Source of the DNA: Pseudevernia furfuracea
Taxonomy: Eukaryota > Ascomycota > Lecanoromycetes > Lecanorales > Parmeliaceae
Direction: 5' to 3'
Length of the DNA stretch: 64,000 nucleotides
NCBI GenBank assembly: GCA_022315425.1
Contig: JAIUPT010000031.1
Coordinates: forward strand, 124,001-188,000
The position numbers were made by a program, and so were the translations under genes. Positions within the stretch are counted from its first letter, which is position 1, and each line of letters opens with the position of its first letter. Below the pieces are notes generated by a model. The model searched no databases. It worked only from the letters and a program-made list of their open reading frames with translations, and had not been told where the DNA came from. Below, one piece after another: positions 22,518 through 33,038 of the stretch.

Positions 22518-24519
22518 ACCAGAGTGCCGGCGGCCCCAGGGAGAGCCTACACATTGGTATAAGTCATAAATACTGTATCGTTCCTTTCTAGCGATCTGAA
22601 AGTATCTATTCTTCGTAGCTTGAAGATTAAAAAGAAAGATCGAGGGTGCGTAAATCCAGCTATACTTGGCCGATCTGATTCTAGCGAAGCGTTCCACGTT
22701 TTCTACATCGTTTCTTGATACTCCTAATATTTTCAGAATAAATCCAACCCGAATATTAATTCATTCTATTCGACTTTTATGCATGTTAACTTTTAACAAG
22801 ATTCCCTCGTTCGAAGTGTCGTATATATATATATACACACAAAATTTTAAGAATTGTCCGAGAACTCATATCTGCGTCGTTGAACATTAGAAAGAGATAC
22901 GCGTTTTATAAAGTAGCATACTTAACAGAGATAAGAGAGTCTATAAATGAATGCATCGAAAGCGTACCTAGATCCCGTCCTGTCCTGATGAACAAACCCC
23001 GGATGGCAATAATACCTGGAGCGCGAGGACCCGATTCCTCACCGCCAACGGAATCTGCAAGTTCCAAACTCAAAAAATATCGTTTCCTAATCCGCTTCGT
23101 CGTCGCCGTCGCCGTCGGCATAACGTTTTCCACTCCTGCTGGAAAGTCGGTTACCTGAGGTGGTAGTGGATGCGATCTGCACTTGCGATAGATATAGCGG
23201 ACCGAGTGAGGTTTTTCTCTCTCTCTCTATCGCTGAGGCCGATTTCCCATGCGCGAAGTGCCATCTATGGTTTTTGGAATGCAAAATCTTCCAAACCAAA
23301 TCGCGGGACCGAGCAGACAAACAGAAAGGCATTCTTCCCGTCCGGAACGCTTGCGTTGAGCCCGTCCCTTGGGGCGCTCTTGGACGAAAAAGGAGCCCTG
23401 CACTTCCCCGCTTTGATAAGCCTGCTGCCTCGTGTACGAGTTCGTATCTTTGGTGGCGTTGACCGGTTTCGCACCGTCTTCTGGCTTCTTCTCCTCCATC
23501 TATCTTACTGACACTCTACAACAACGTGGTGAGGTCTTCGGACTAGAAAGAAGAATATTCGAATTCAACTTTTTGACTTTGTTCAATTCACGTTCTTTCA
23601 GTTTATGACAAAATCTTAATCGATGATTGAGTCCTTTTCGAGGTTCGTCGTCTCTGTAAAGATATCCGAGATAGCGAAACGGTGTTGAAGACTTGTGTCC
23701 CAAATTCGGGAGCGCTTTCAATCCACTTCTGGACTTTTCGACCATCTCTACGATCCAAATCATCGAGAGGGATTTCCCGAATCCTGCCTCAAGCCTGTTG
23801 GAAGTCCAATAGTGTCTAATGCTGTAGAATGCTAGGAAAGACGCATCACATCTGAGTGTCTGCCGTACGGAACGTCAGTGACTTGATAGAAGGGAGTGAC
23901 TGGGTGGGTCCGCACTCCTCTTTGCATCCGTGTTCTAATCATCTGCTCTTGAACTCCTTCATGAGCTTTGAAAATCCCCTCGATAAAGGTACAGCCGCTG
24001 GCGCAGAGCGGGACCAGGCCAATAACGCCTGTGGCGATGCCCAACGCGGAGACAGGATCCATGCTCTTGCATCGATTCTGACAGCTTCAATAATTCTAAA
24101 ATAACATAAATCTTTAGATGTGAGACAGCTTTTTCCCTTACTTCAGCTTGACAGGCTCCCAGGCACCACAGGTGTCATCAGAAGTCTGAACCCCGGGGTT
24201 CACCCGCCCTGCAGTAGGCTTGATTGAGGCTGGTGAGGCTAGCACACGACATATACATCATCACTTCACCTCTACACTCGAGATCATCATCAACTGCCTG
24301 GGATAGCAATCTCACCACGTTCGGAAATGACAAACCACGTCCCTCACAACTTCCTCACCCATGCATGTATAGCAATCGATACCCGCAAACCAGGACCCGG
24401 AAAAGAAGCCAAAAAAAACCCCCCAGCAGCAAAAGTCTCGCCCAAGAGCGAGCACGCCCAGCACGATCTCCTGCAAACGATACACACCGAAAAGTCTCCT
24501 ACCGGCCAAAAAGCGCACC
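22518..24519. other. Mostly AT-rich spacer with short frames
   Basis: Parts of 22560-23000 are visibly AT-rich, with a TATATATATATA run near 22823. No intact gene was found; a possible HeLo-type relic is listed separately. Plus-strand frames 24224-24533 are low-complexity and lie opposite other frames. Confidence 0.4.
23832..24062 (-). pseudogene. Possible relic of a HeLo/SesA-type N-terminal domain
   Basis: The frame opens MDPVSALGIATGVIGLVPLC and continues with a hydrophobic helix, FIEGIFKAHEGVQEQ and MIRTRMQRGV. This matches the style of N-terminal helical domains in fungal STAND/NLR-like and prion-linked incompatibility proteins. It breaks off after about 50 residues. A second minus-strand frame further along (23763-23500; HRLRFCHKLKERELNKVKKL) could be another remnant. 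No NACHT, kinase or repeat domain is present. Confidence 0.3.
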
Positions 24520-25242
24520 CTAAGGGCCCGTGACCATCCGCGGCAAATCGGCCTTCTCCACCACCGCCATCGTAATCCACACCGCCGCCGTCACAGACCA
24601 CGCCAGCACCCTAAACGTCGCCACCACGACCGCAGCGGTCAACAGCAGCATCAGCTGCGCGAATTCCCACACAAACTGCCCCAGCCCCTCCGGCCCCTCC
24701 CGCGCGATCCCCGTCACCGCGTCCGCCACGACGCCAAACGTCAACCGGAACACGCCGTACGCGATGATGGTGGTGGGGCGGAATTTGACCTCGCCGCCGG
24801 CGAGGGCGGTCACGTTGGCGTAGTATTCGGTGAGGCGGTAGTAGGCGATGGACGAGGCGACGATGACGTCGGCGTGGTCCCAGATGAGGCGGAAGCCTAG
24901 GACTGTGAGGTCCCGGACGAGACTGCGTTTGGCGAGCGGTGAGTCGCCGGTGTGGGACCGGAGGCGGTCCGTGATGCGGTCGTGGCGTTGGAGGAGCGCG
25001 GGGGATGGGTGGTTCGATGCGGTTAGGAGGTCCCTTTTGTGCGAAAGATGTCTGTTGTCTACATGTGGAGCGGCTCCCCCGGTGATGGCGTGGTATTTGG
25101 GTATGTCGTCTAATGGTCGCGCCGGTATGCTGTGAGGGGTAACGGGTTCTCTGTGCTGGTTGTGGTTTGTCGGTGAGCTGAAAGAGATATTGGCGGTCAT
25201 CAGAAAGATTGAGCCTAATAGGGGTAGCAACGAGCAGCGCAT
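24520..25242 (-). CDS. Hypothetical secreted or membrane protein
   Basis: Reading from the ATG at 25242 gives 240 residues with a clear signal peptide (MRCSLLPLLGSIFLMTANIS). The frame is open 43 codons further upstream, but those residues look non-coding. A Pro/His-rich spacer (about 25-110) is followed by LTVLGFRLIWDHADVIVASS, a Gly turn (ALAGGEVKFRPTTI), an amphipathic helix and a long hydrophobic stretch (FAQLMLLLTAAVVVATFRVL, then a second) that should span or enter the membrane. The W-x-x-x, ALAGG and E-F-A-x-L-M-L pattern recalls a family of hypothetical Dothideomycete proteins that I cannot name. Codon use is GC-rich towards the C-terminus. Confidence 0.58.
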   Translation of the reverse strand: MRCSLLPLLGSIFLMTANISFSSPTNHNQHREPVTPHSIPARPLDDIPKYHAITGGAAPHVDNRHLSHKRDLLTASNHPSPALLQRHDRITDRLRSHTGDSPLAKRSLVRDLTVLGFRLIWDHADVIVASSIAYYRLTEYYANVTALAGGEVKFRPTTIIAYGVFRLTFGVVADAVTGIAREGPEGLGQFVWEFAQLMLLLTAAVVVATFRVLAWSVTAAVWITMAVVEKADLPRMVTGP

Positions 25243-26592
25243 GCTGTTGGATTCCCTCAATGTGGCTTTGTTGCTAATGCGAGGAGATAGAACATGGTGC
25301 GGTACCGAGAAGACTTGCAGTGAAAAGCGAGCATGTAGAGTAGAGTACCTTGCTATGAATAGCTTTTTCAAGAGGACATGAGTCAGGTTGTCCGGAATAA
25401 GGGGTTGATGGTTTGGCTAGTTGCGGTAAAACACGATACTCGTATCATCGTATGCGCATTCCCCTAGAAGCGCGTTTCAAAGGACTGTCGGGGGTGCTGC
25501 ACTGAGGCAGGACTGACCGTGCGCTTACACTTTTGCTTCATCATGTTGACCACGCTTGCGGAACAAATATTCATTACAGTATAATTTTTATGGATTTTGA
25601 GGGGGTTTCCGGAAGATTATATTGCCGAGCCGATTCCCTCATACCCCCTGAGCCCCTCTATAGACGCCAATGTGCGGGGCCTGCGGGTGCCAAAATCAAC
25701 CACTTACTTATATTTCACTTCCTCAGTCCTCACACATTAAAAAAAAAAGAAAATAGTCATTCTGCCTGTCGTACATCAAATATTTCCCTACTTCATCGGC
25801 AGCCAATTCATTAGCTTTACTCTCCTCAACCACCCTCAGGAAAAGCCGTCCAATACGAGTAAAGAAAGCCGCATTTGAAGGTGCCGACAATCAAGCTTCT
25901 TTGACCTTGAACCCAGGAAACCCTCGCTGTCATCGAACAGATATCGCCCTTCGCCCCCTTGCTGCTTCTCTCAACCACAATTAAGCACTCTGTACCTCTT
26001 CGACCACCAGCCCCTCTAGCACCCTGCCGGCCCTGCCCTCTTAGCCTCGATATCCCTCCCAGACGATGCCAGCCGCCAGCGCAACCATCATCAACTATGA
26101 GAGACTCGGTTTGCGCATGGTATGGTTACTAGCCATTGTGAAAGCCAGACACTCGGTATCCTCTCCCCGTCGGACGCTCGTAAGAGCCAAGTCTTTGGCA
26201 TAGGTAGCTTCGTCGAGAAGCTACGGGCGCTAGAGTTTTAGGGGAGGGAGAGAGTGAGTCTTCTGAAAAATCCACCAGCGTGGCCGCCTGATCTTGTCTG
26301 ACTAATTGTGGAGTTACATGAGCGGCACCATTCACATTCTGACTCAAGGAGCAATCGCATAGGGAGGACCGCTCTGCATGGGAAGGGAAGAGGAGGCGAA
26401 AGGAGGGGAATTAGTATGCTAACGACTAACTAATAGAACGAGTGAGTATTTGAACACATCGACTCATGATGGCGCGGTTCACGACCCCAAAAATTACCAG
26501 ATGCAGTCATGATCTTGAAATTTATTACCACGCTTATCATTACAACTCGCTCATAAAAGCTGCTCGACCTCTCTAATGACCGCGTAAAAGAC
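25243..26592. other. Spacer with UTR-like sequence, no firm gene
   Basis: A short plus-strand frame at 26065 (MPAASATIINYERLGLRM before a GTATGG donor) follows a pyrimidine-rich stretch. It could be a 5' exon, but no continuing exon was found. Nothing else supported. Confidence 0.35.
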
Positions 26593-26599
26593 CTAATCA

Positions 26600-26960
26600 T
26601 CAGAACAGCGAGCCCGCCCGCGGCCCCACCCGCCTCTCAAGCTCCAACGACACCCTAACGCTACCCTCCTCCCACCCCCACTCCCGCCCCCACCCCGACG
26701 GGAACTGGCTCTACTAGCGTACAACAACCTAGAAGCGTAAGGTAAAAGCATCGAGATAAAAATGCCACTAATCACAAGCTGCGATCCCTGCTCACCATCA
26801 ATCAGCCACTTCCCCAGCCGGTCAAACCAGAACAAAATGAAGTACACAGACCCAACCACGCCGCGAACCCGCTCATCACTACCCTCCCACCGCACGCCCG
26901 ACGAGGCGTTGAAGAAGAAGCCTCGGGCGCCATAGTCTGGCTCGATGGGGACGGATTTTT
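26600..26960 (-). pseudogene. Decayed third copy of the secreted A/B family
   Basis: On the minus strand the frame reads PDYGARGFFFNASSGVRWEG, matching GYGDGGFFFNASGLQYES of B and the FFFNETGLQY block of A. A one-base shift then gives GFAAWLG directly before an intron-like GT..CAG segment. Next comes CTTGTGATTAGTGGCATTTT, where A and B have codons for ACDWWHG, so the first Trp codon has become TAG. A last match (SVRVSLELERR) parallels ARVELLPVAI. The N-terminal half, including the signal peptide, is missing or unrecognisable in low-complexity DNA at 26960-27200. Confidence 0.68.
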
Positions 26961-27036
26961 CACGCTGTACATATACTAACACAATCCAACTTTATCATCA
27001 TCAGCAGCAGCAAGCAAACATGGACATACACCCCCG

Positions 27037-27072
27037 CCTCCTCGCCTATCCAACCCCCCCCCCCCCAAACAG
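27037..27072. repeat. Poly-C tract within C-rich sequence
   Basis: A run of about a dozen C in a strongly C/A-rich stretch (about 26990-27190). The translated Pro/Asn-rich frames across it are not believable genes. Confidence 0.6.
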
Positions 27073-27278
27073 CCAAACCCCCCTCCCATCTAACCCCGCC
27101 TCCATAAATACCATCACCAACCCCTCCGCCAACCCCTTTCATGCCAACCCCTCCCCTACCACCCACCTAACCCAAAACCCCCACCCAGCGGTGCCCGTAG
27201 TAGCGTGATCGGAAAGGCCGAAGCAAGCACGAGTCGTTCTCGCCGCCGCAATTTTTTATCCGTATACATCAAAAATAA

Positions 27279-27516
27279 AGAGAGAGAGAGAGAGAGACAT
27301 ATATATATAAATATACAGCGCCGTTGAATCTAACATTTCGATTTCGATTTCACCTCCCAGCGCAGTGCAAGTTCGGCGGCAAGAGGCGAAAATAACAAAA
27401 CGATAGCGTACCCAGTCAAAGTGAGTGACCGACTGGGCCAGTTGTTTGCGGGCGGATGTGAGCTGCGGGGGCGTATTGATTGCTTGCTTGCTTGCTTGCT
27501 TGGGGTTCACGGGTTG

Positions 27517-27548
<32 letters not shown>

Positions 27549-28375
27549 GCCTTGGGGCAACGCCGCACGATTCCGGTATTCATTTCATTCATTTCATTCG
27601 TGGCTATGTATGTATGTAGGTAAGAGGTGCGAGAGTTCCCCCCCCCCCCAAAAAAGGAGTAGGCCACGGATATTTTCCGCTTGACGCGACGACGACGATC
27701 AATCAAAGTGGCGCCTGAGAAGAAAATTTCAAATCATGTACTGCGTGCGTCATTAGACGCCACCTCGATGAATTAATTGATCAGGGATTGATTGATTGCT
27801 GGTTTGCTGGTTGCTTTGCAACTCAACTGAACTGACTGGTGGGTGTATGGATGGATTGGATTGGATTGGAAGGTGGATAAAAGACATAACGACGAGCAAG
27901 CAAGCCCCCCCCCCCGCGCTCTCCAAGCAGGCAACCTCTTGCGCATCTCCCATGGTCAATTCTACAATGCCTATCGAAACCCCCATCCATTCCAACTACA
28001 TGTCGCGAGCAGCATATCAGCACCTCTCCACCACCACCACCACCACCGTCATCATCAATAGTGAGCTGCAAAAATCCCAAATACGAGCGCGGGATTCCCC
28101 ACATTCGTATCGAGGTAGGTAGGTAGATGCATTGCGAGGTACGGAGCCGTTTTGTTGTTGTTTTTGGTCACATGCGATAAGAATACAGAATACAAGCAGG
28201 TAGGTAGGCAGCGGCGGGAGGTCGTATCCTCGGGGAGCAACCGCAATGTTGAGTGGGGTGGGGGGGGGGGATGGTGGCATTTGTTGGGTCTAGAGGGTAC
28301 ATACTCTTGGAGGACTGGACTGGATTGGATTGAATTAGATTGAAGAAGAAGAAGAAGAAGAAGAAGAAGAAGAAG
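27279..28375. repeat. Microsatellite belt
   Basis: At least eight different simple repeats occur in 1.1 kb: (AG)n at 27279-27297, (TTGC)n at 27481-27502, (GTCT)n at 27518-27549, a poly-C/poly-A junction at about 27638-27656, TTCATTTCAT and GATTG/GGATT repeats near 27580, 27790 and 27855, poly-C near 27907, (CCA)n near 28030, GGTAGGTA near 28115 and 28200, poly-G near 28260, and (GAA)n at 28342-28375. No gene is supported here. Confidence 0.85.
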
Positions 28376-28540
28376 CGCAACGCTACGCTAGATTACGGAT
28401 AATGAAGGACAACAGGCTAAAAGCAGAGAGGTAGAATATCCCACCGCACCTCCCATCAACACCACTTAGCCCATTTTTTCCTCTTCTTACTCTCCGGTAG
28501 CAACGCTTGCACCATAGCACATCTTCACTTCATCGAGAGG

Positions 28541-29326
28541 CTAGATAGCCACCGGCAACAGCTCGACCCGTGCGCACGAACCCGGCAGCGCGTCCGGCGA
28601 ATCGGCGTCCTGCCAGAACAGCTGGGGGACACCATGCCACCAGTCACAGGCTTCAGAAAAAACCCATGCATCAGCCAATGTCGCCACAACCTCTGTGGTC
28701 TTCGGGGGGGGGGGGAAAGTCGTCAATGGCAAATTCACACATACCGAGCCATCCGGCGAATCCAATCTTCTTCTCCTGGGACTCGTATTGCAAGCCGGAG
28801 GCGTTGAAGAAGAACCCACCGTCTCCGTAACCGGGGGCGGTGGTGACGAAGTTCCAAGCTACGGTGAGTCAGTCAGTACGCCCGGGTGTGCTGGAGGGGG
28901 AAGATGCGGGGGGGATTCACCAGTCCCGCCGTGGTCGTAGTCGCCCATTGTGACGCCGAAAGGCTCGGGAGGGTCGAGGTTGAACTCTTGGTAACCGCCA
29001 TTGAAGAAAGCGGGGGAGGCGGAGCCGATGGCCTGGAGGGTCAAGTCGGCCGTACCGGCACCTGTCGGGGTTTTTCAGCGGCCGTGATGCCTGATTCTCA
29101 TTCGACGGGATGCCATACCGGTGTGATAGTTGCTGACGTAAAGACGATCCTTGTCGCTGTGACCGTGGCCAACGACGCGGGTTTTGAGGTAGTAGCTGCT
29201 GGGTGGGGTGACTGTCGCGCTGGCTGCACTGGTAGAAGAGGCCGGAGGAAAAGCAAGCGCCATAGGGATTGGGAGGAGCGTCGCAATCGCGGCGATTGTG
29301 GTACGCATTGTGATGTAGCTGACCAT
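28541..29326 (-). CDS. Secreted protein, paralog B of the local family
   Basis: Exons 29326-29119, 29061-28921, 28858-28745 and 28650-28541 (introns 57, 62 and 94 bp, all phase 1) give 190 residues. The signal peptide starts at MVSYITMRTTIAAIATLLPI; the second Met (MRTTIA) is an alternative start. Shared blocks with A: SYYLKTRVVGHG, LYVSNYHTGAG, FFNGGYQEFNL, GYGDGGFFFNASGLQYES, GFAGWL, ACDWWHGVPQLFW and a terminal SCARVELLPVAI. B has an extra intron after YHTG that A lacks. Intron 3 contains a poly-C/poly-G run. B lies in opposite orientation to A, 16 kb away, with the decayed copy next to it on the same strand. Function unknown. Confidence 0.86.
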
Positions 29327-30115
29327 AGTGGACGTGATCAAAGGCAATGGGTATGCAAAAAGGAGTGGCAGAACGAGGTGACAGATGATACTATTCCTTA
29401 TTGGTAAATGAGACTTTTTGCACTGTGGAAGGGAAAGATTGAGGGTTGGAGACGGCACGACGGGAGAGCACGACACTATTTATATTGTTTCGTTGAAACT
29501 TAGTTCCCGTGAAGACGTATTTACACTATGCCGTACGGCCGGCAAGCTCATATACTCCAGTCATCTGCTCAGAATGACGCGGAAATATCGTTCGCGGCTT
29601 GCTGCATGTTGGAGGACTTCTTGCGAATAATGCAGGATGCAGTCTTCTTCTGTCCAAAATCGGATAGAATGACCTCCTCTGCACCAGACCGCATGAGGAA
29701 TGTCCACGGTTAGTGGGGAAGGTATGCAGGGTCCTTCTCGGGATGACCTGCATACGACAAGTCAATGAAAATGATTGGACGAAGTTTTCGGATCATCCCA
29801 CCCGGTCGACAGCATCGGAAGATTTGCATTGAATCGCTATGTTAAATGGTAGAGGCTGCTGATGGCCAAGCACGAAGGCAATTTTCCTTCAGGTCTATGT
29901 ATAGCTTCGTTTTCGGAAGGACGCATGCACGATAAAGGCTTGCTTCGTGCATGTAATAATGAAATTTATACGAGGGCCTGCCGTTAGTCAGATCCAATGG
30001 TCCTGGAGTTGGCCGATACCGATGTAGCGGCACTAAAAAGGCGGTGAACTTGGTGAACTTCTTGCGTACTAGTATTCAGCATACGTTTTCCAGTGTATCC
30101 ACGTGCATGGTATTT
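29327..30115. other. Intergenic, promoter of paralog B
   Basis: Holds the TATA-like site for B. Frames at 29526-30033 are short and unsupported. Confidence 0.45.
29477..29484 (-). promoter_or_regulatory. TATA-box-like site before secreted paralog B
   Basis: TATAAATA on the minus strand about 150 bp before the ATG at 29326, matching the position of the TATA-like site of paralog A. Confidence 0.4.
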
Positions 30116-31892
30116 TCAACTGAGACCCGGATAGGTCAGTCGTCCAACTGAAGACTCAATGCAAGGCTCACTCGCAGCGATTGGCTTGAAAGGCGAACCA
30201 GAAGTAGCCGTGCTCGTATAGTTGGCAGATTGATTTACAGAAGACGCAGAAATTATTGGACCCATCGAATTTCCGGCGATTGTGGCGTTCATGCCAAGGA
30301 TTCGTTCTGGCGGGCGGATAGGCGCAGCGCTGGCCGGACATTGTCGGACGTCTCCTCGATGGCTTGCCACCACTCCCCACGGGCACGTTGTATCGGCAGG
30401 TCCGTTGAACGGTGGTTGGAGATACACTGCGATCTCGAATGTAGGCGGGAAGGCCACTTGCAGCATCTCTTGGTTTTCTATAAGTCTCTTGCGAAGGATT
30501 TTTAACGGAACGAGATCTTACCTGTCTGTCTTCTGCCCAGGTAATGACTCCTTCTCCGACGACGAACTGTCTGACTGATTGCTGTACCGCCAAGAGCGCC
30601 AGAGCGGGGGTTGCTTATGCATGTCGCGACTAAGGTCTCGGCAACACTTCGCAGCATGTCCCATGTTGTCGTATGCCTTTCATTTGCTCCTACAGCTATG
30701 GCGCAATTTCCTGGGAATTCATCAACAAATCAGCGCCGTCCTGTAGACTTGAACGATTGTCTGGTGACCTACCTGTTACTTTGATGATTGGTCCTGACGC
30801 GGGATCAAGTGTTACATCGCCGGACTGCACGAACTCATACAATGCGGCCTCGCAGTTGGCGGTGCTAGGACTTCCAAGTTTTTCATCACACGCGTATTTC
30901 ACGTTGATTGGAACCGGAGTTGGAGGTTCTATGGGGTATTGAAACCATCTTGGATGGTCACGACTTCTTAAAAAGTTCTGGTTAGTTTCTAGTCCCGTGA
31001 GTATCCTCGCGAGGCGGTTCTGCATCGTTGTGCTCCTGGATCTTAGGAATCGATTCACTGCGCTGTAAAAGATAGTCAGGATCTACGACACAAAGGAGTA
31101 TCAAGCCGGCCTACTTTTCAGACACAGCCAAAGAAATGCTGTAGTCAGTGTACTCAGGATTCAACACGAAAGAGGCACCGGACACTGTGATCGTCATGTA
31201 GTAAGGTACATCTGAGATTGCGTCAATCAGCTAGGACAAGAAAATCGTTGTGGGAATCCTGAACTGTTGCTCAAGGATTTAAGGATAGTGCCGCGAAACT
31301 TACTATACTCATTAGTGGGTAGAGAGGGCGGTATCGCGACAAATTCAACTGCCCCGTCCGGCTGCAAGACCGAGGCAGGTGTAGGGATGTCGACGTTGTT
31401 TCCCTCATCGGTCGTAGGATTGACCAGAGACTCGAATGTTCTTCCGACACCGTAGGTGATGAATCCGCCACGGGCGAGGAGGTCAACGCAGGTATCTACA
31501 ATAACCTGGGCCATCTCCCTGATTTCATCCCACGGAACGAGCACGAACTGATCATTTTCTGAATGGCCGTCCAAGTCAATAGTGACCATACAGCCTGGGT
31601 TTGGTTCGGCATCTGTGTATTGGACTGGAACTTGAATGTAATTGTTGGTCGCAGTATGCGCACGAGTAGTGAAGATGCTGGGAAGAGCGCCCCTGGGTAG
31701 GTTGTCCACCGCTCCTTGGCACGCCCAATGAGTGAGGGGATGTTCAGCTGGTAAAGGGAATTGACCGCATCCTTGCACGTCTGGTGACACTGGATAAGGA
31801 CCCATCGCATAAGCTAGGTACGGAGAGGCAATAAGAGAAAAAAGGCATAGTTGCCCTGGAAAGGCCCATGTTGAAGGCCACCGTGGCCGCAT
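30116..31892 (-). CDS. Secreted protein with two tandem copies of a Cys-containing domain
   Basis: Exons 31892-31304, 31211-31115, 31062-30773, 30710-30588 and 30477-30116 join in phase to 486 residues. A signal peptide starts at the ATG at 31892 (MRPRWPSTWAFPGQLCLFSL). Copy 1: WACQGAVDNLPRG, YIQVPVQYTDAEPNPGCMVT, VPWDEIREMAQVIVDTCVDL and a GG turn. Copy 2: ANCEAALYEFVQSG, GNCAIAV, TTTWDMLRSVAETLVATCI and FEIAVYLQPPFNG. Both follow the plan of the single-copy protein at 6931-7500. The C-terminus is Ser/Thr/Asn-rich with NAT, NQS and NYT sites. The last intron (110 bp) was chosen because it keeps the FEIAVYL strand in frame; a shorter splice is possible. Function unknown, no catalytic motif. 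Confidence 0.72.
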
Positions 31893-32166
31893 GCCAGACA
31901 ATGAAGGAATGAGACAATTGCCGTGAAAGAAGAGAGAAAACACTCTCTCATTATAAGTTGACAGCGGGAATGCTTTCATTTAGCGAAGATGCAGGGACCA
32001 AGATTGAATTCGATTGAACCACGCCTGAGCACATGGAGGCGCGCAAATAAAGCCGTGGTATGGGGCACGACCTCAAGTGCTCGCCTGACACTAAAGGGCG
32101 GCAATGGAAGCTGAGCCGCAATATGATGCGCTCTTGGAGCTGACTCAGTGACTCGCTCCTCGGGTA

Positions 32167-32404
32167 CTCGTTGGTGACTTTAGTCTCCGGACATATCCAG
32201 AATTCGAACCCTGGACTCAGGCGACTGTTACGCGACAACCAAAGGGTATTAAAGAAAAACAATTAGCATACAACTTGTAATTGGAAAGGTTTCCTATAAA
32301 TTTTGCACCAGAATCTTTGTTATAAGTTCAATTGTCATCGAGGCATCGTGTTTTTCATAAAAGCACAACTTTTGGTGTGTCCGGAGACTAAAGTCACCAA
32401 CGAG
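32167..32404. mobile_element. MITE-like element with perfect 27 bp terminal inverted repeats, TA target
   Basis: The left end CTCGTTGGTGACTTTAGTCT continues CCGGACA, and the right end (up to 32404) is its exact inverse. TA lies on both sides (32165-32166 and 32405-32406), as expected for Tc1/mariner-type insertion. The 238 bp element has no ORF. It contains an internal 6 bp-stem hairpin near 32195-32215 that superficially looks like a tRNA T-arm. The perfect repeats suggest a relatively recent insertion. Confidence 0.85.
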
Positions 32405-33038
32405 TACATTGAAAGAGACTTCCTCGAGTATCCATAGGCCGTAGATCTAACATCGGTAGCTGCCGTTATCCGTCTTGTCTGGCGACAGCCGGGGTTGTTC
32501 ATGGGGATAACGTATATGGAAAAGCCTCCGAGAAGAGAATTTTTTTACCTTGGAGAAATCGGCTGCGGAGGATTCGACTATCAACGCCTACCAAATAGAG
32601 ACGCTTGGGCATGGTAGATAAGGTAAGATGAAGAATCAATGTGGAGCTGTCTTCTTCCAGTCACCACATCATTGGTGAAGTCGAGTCATCACCTCAGCCA
32701 TGCTTCTCTGTTTACATATCTCTGCGGAGTACGGATATATGCATGCTCATGGTAATTGAGCCTATCCCCAGAAATGCAGTTCCTGATCGACAGCAGGTTC
32801 GCACTAGTGCTTATCTTATCGCAATCTTATCGCAGATCTGTGTTTAGCGCATCCCGCTTGCCGAAGGAGGGAAGGTTCATCTACGAGTAAGGTGTCGAGT
32901 AAATCATCTCACGCCTTTTAAACATCTTTGCCATCGTTGACCATTCGTGATTGATTCACCAATTTCTACCCTTCGACTTCACAACTCCCGCTTCCACTCT
33001 CAATACTTTGCCAACGTAATCTAAATGCTTTCTCAAAT
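32405..33038. other. Intergenic, promoter of the F-box gene
   Basis: No gene seen. The last 130 bp are pyrimidine-rich and look like a 5' UTR; they contain a short upstream ORF, listed separately. Confidence 0.45.

Noticed and set aside
24344..24601. Gly/Asp-rich and Pro/Lys-rich overlapping frames on both strands
   Set aside because: Low-complexity readings beyond the stop of the gene at 24520-25242, with no independent support.
32195..32230. tRNA-like T-arm (GGTTCGAATTC on the minus strand)
   Set aside because: It is an internal hairpin of the inverted-repeat element at 32167-32404. No D-arm, anticodon arm or acceptor stem fits around it.
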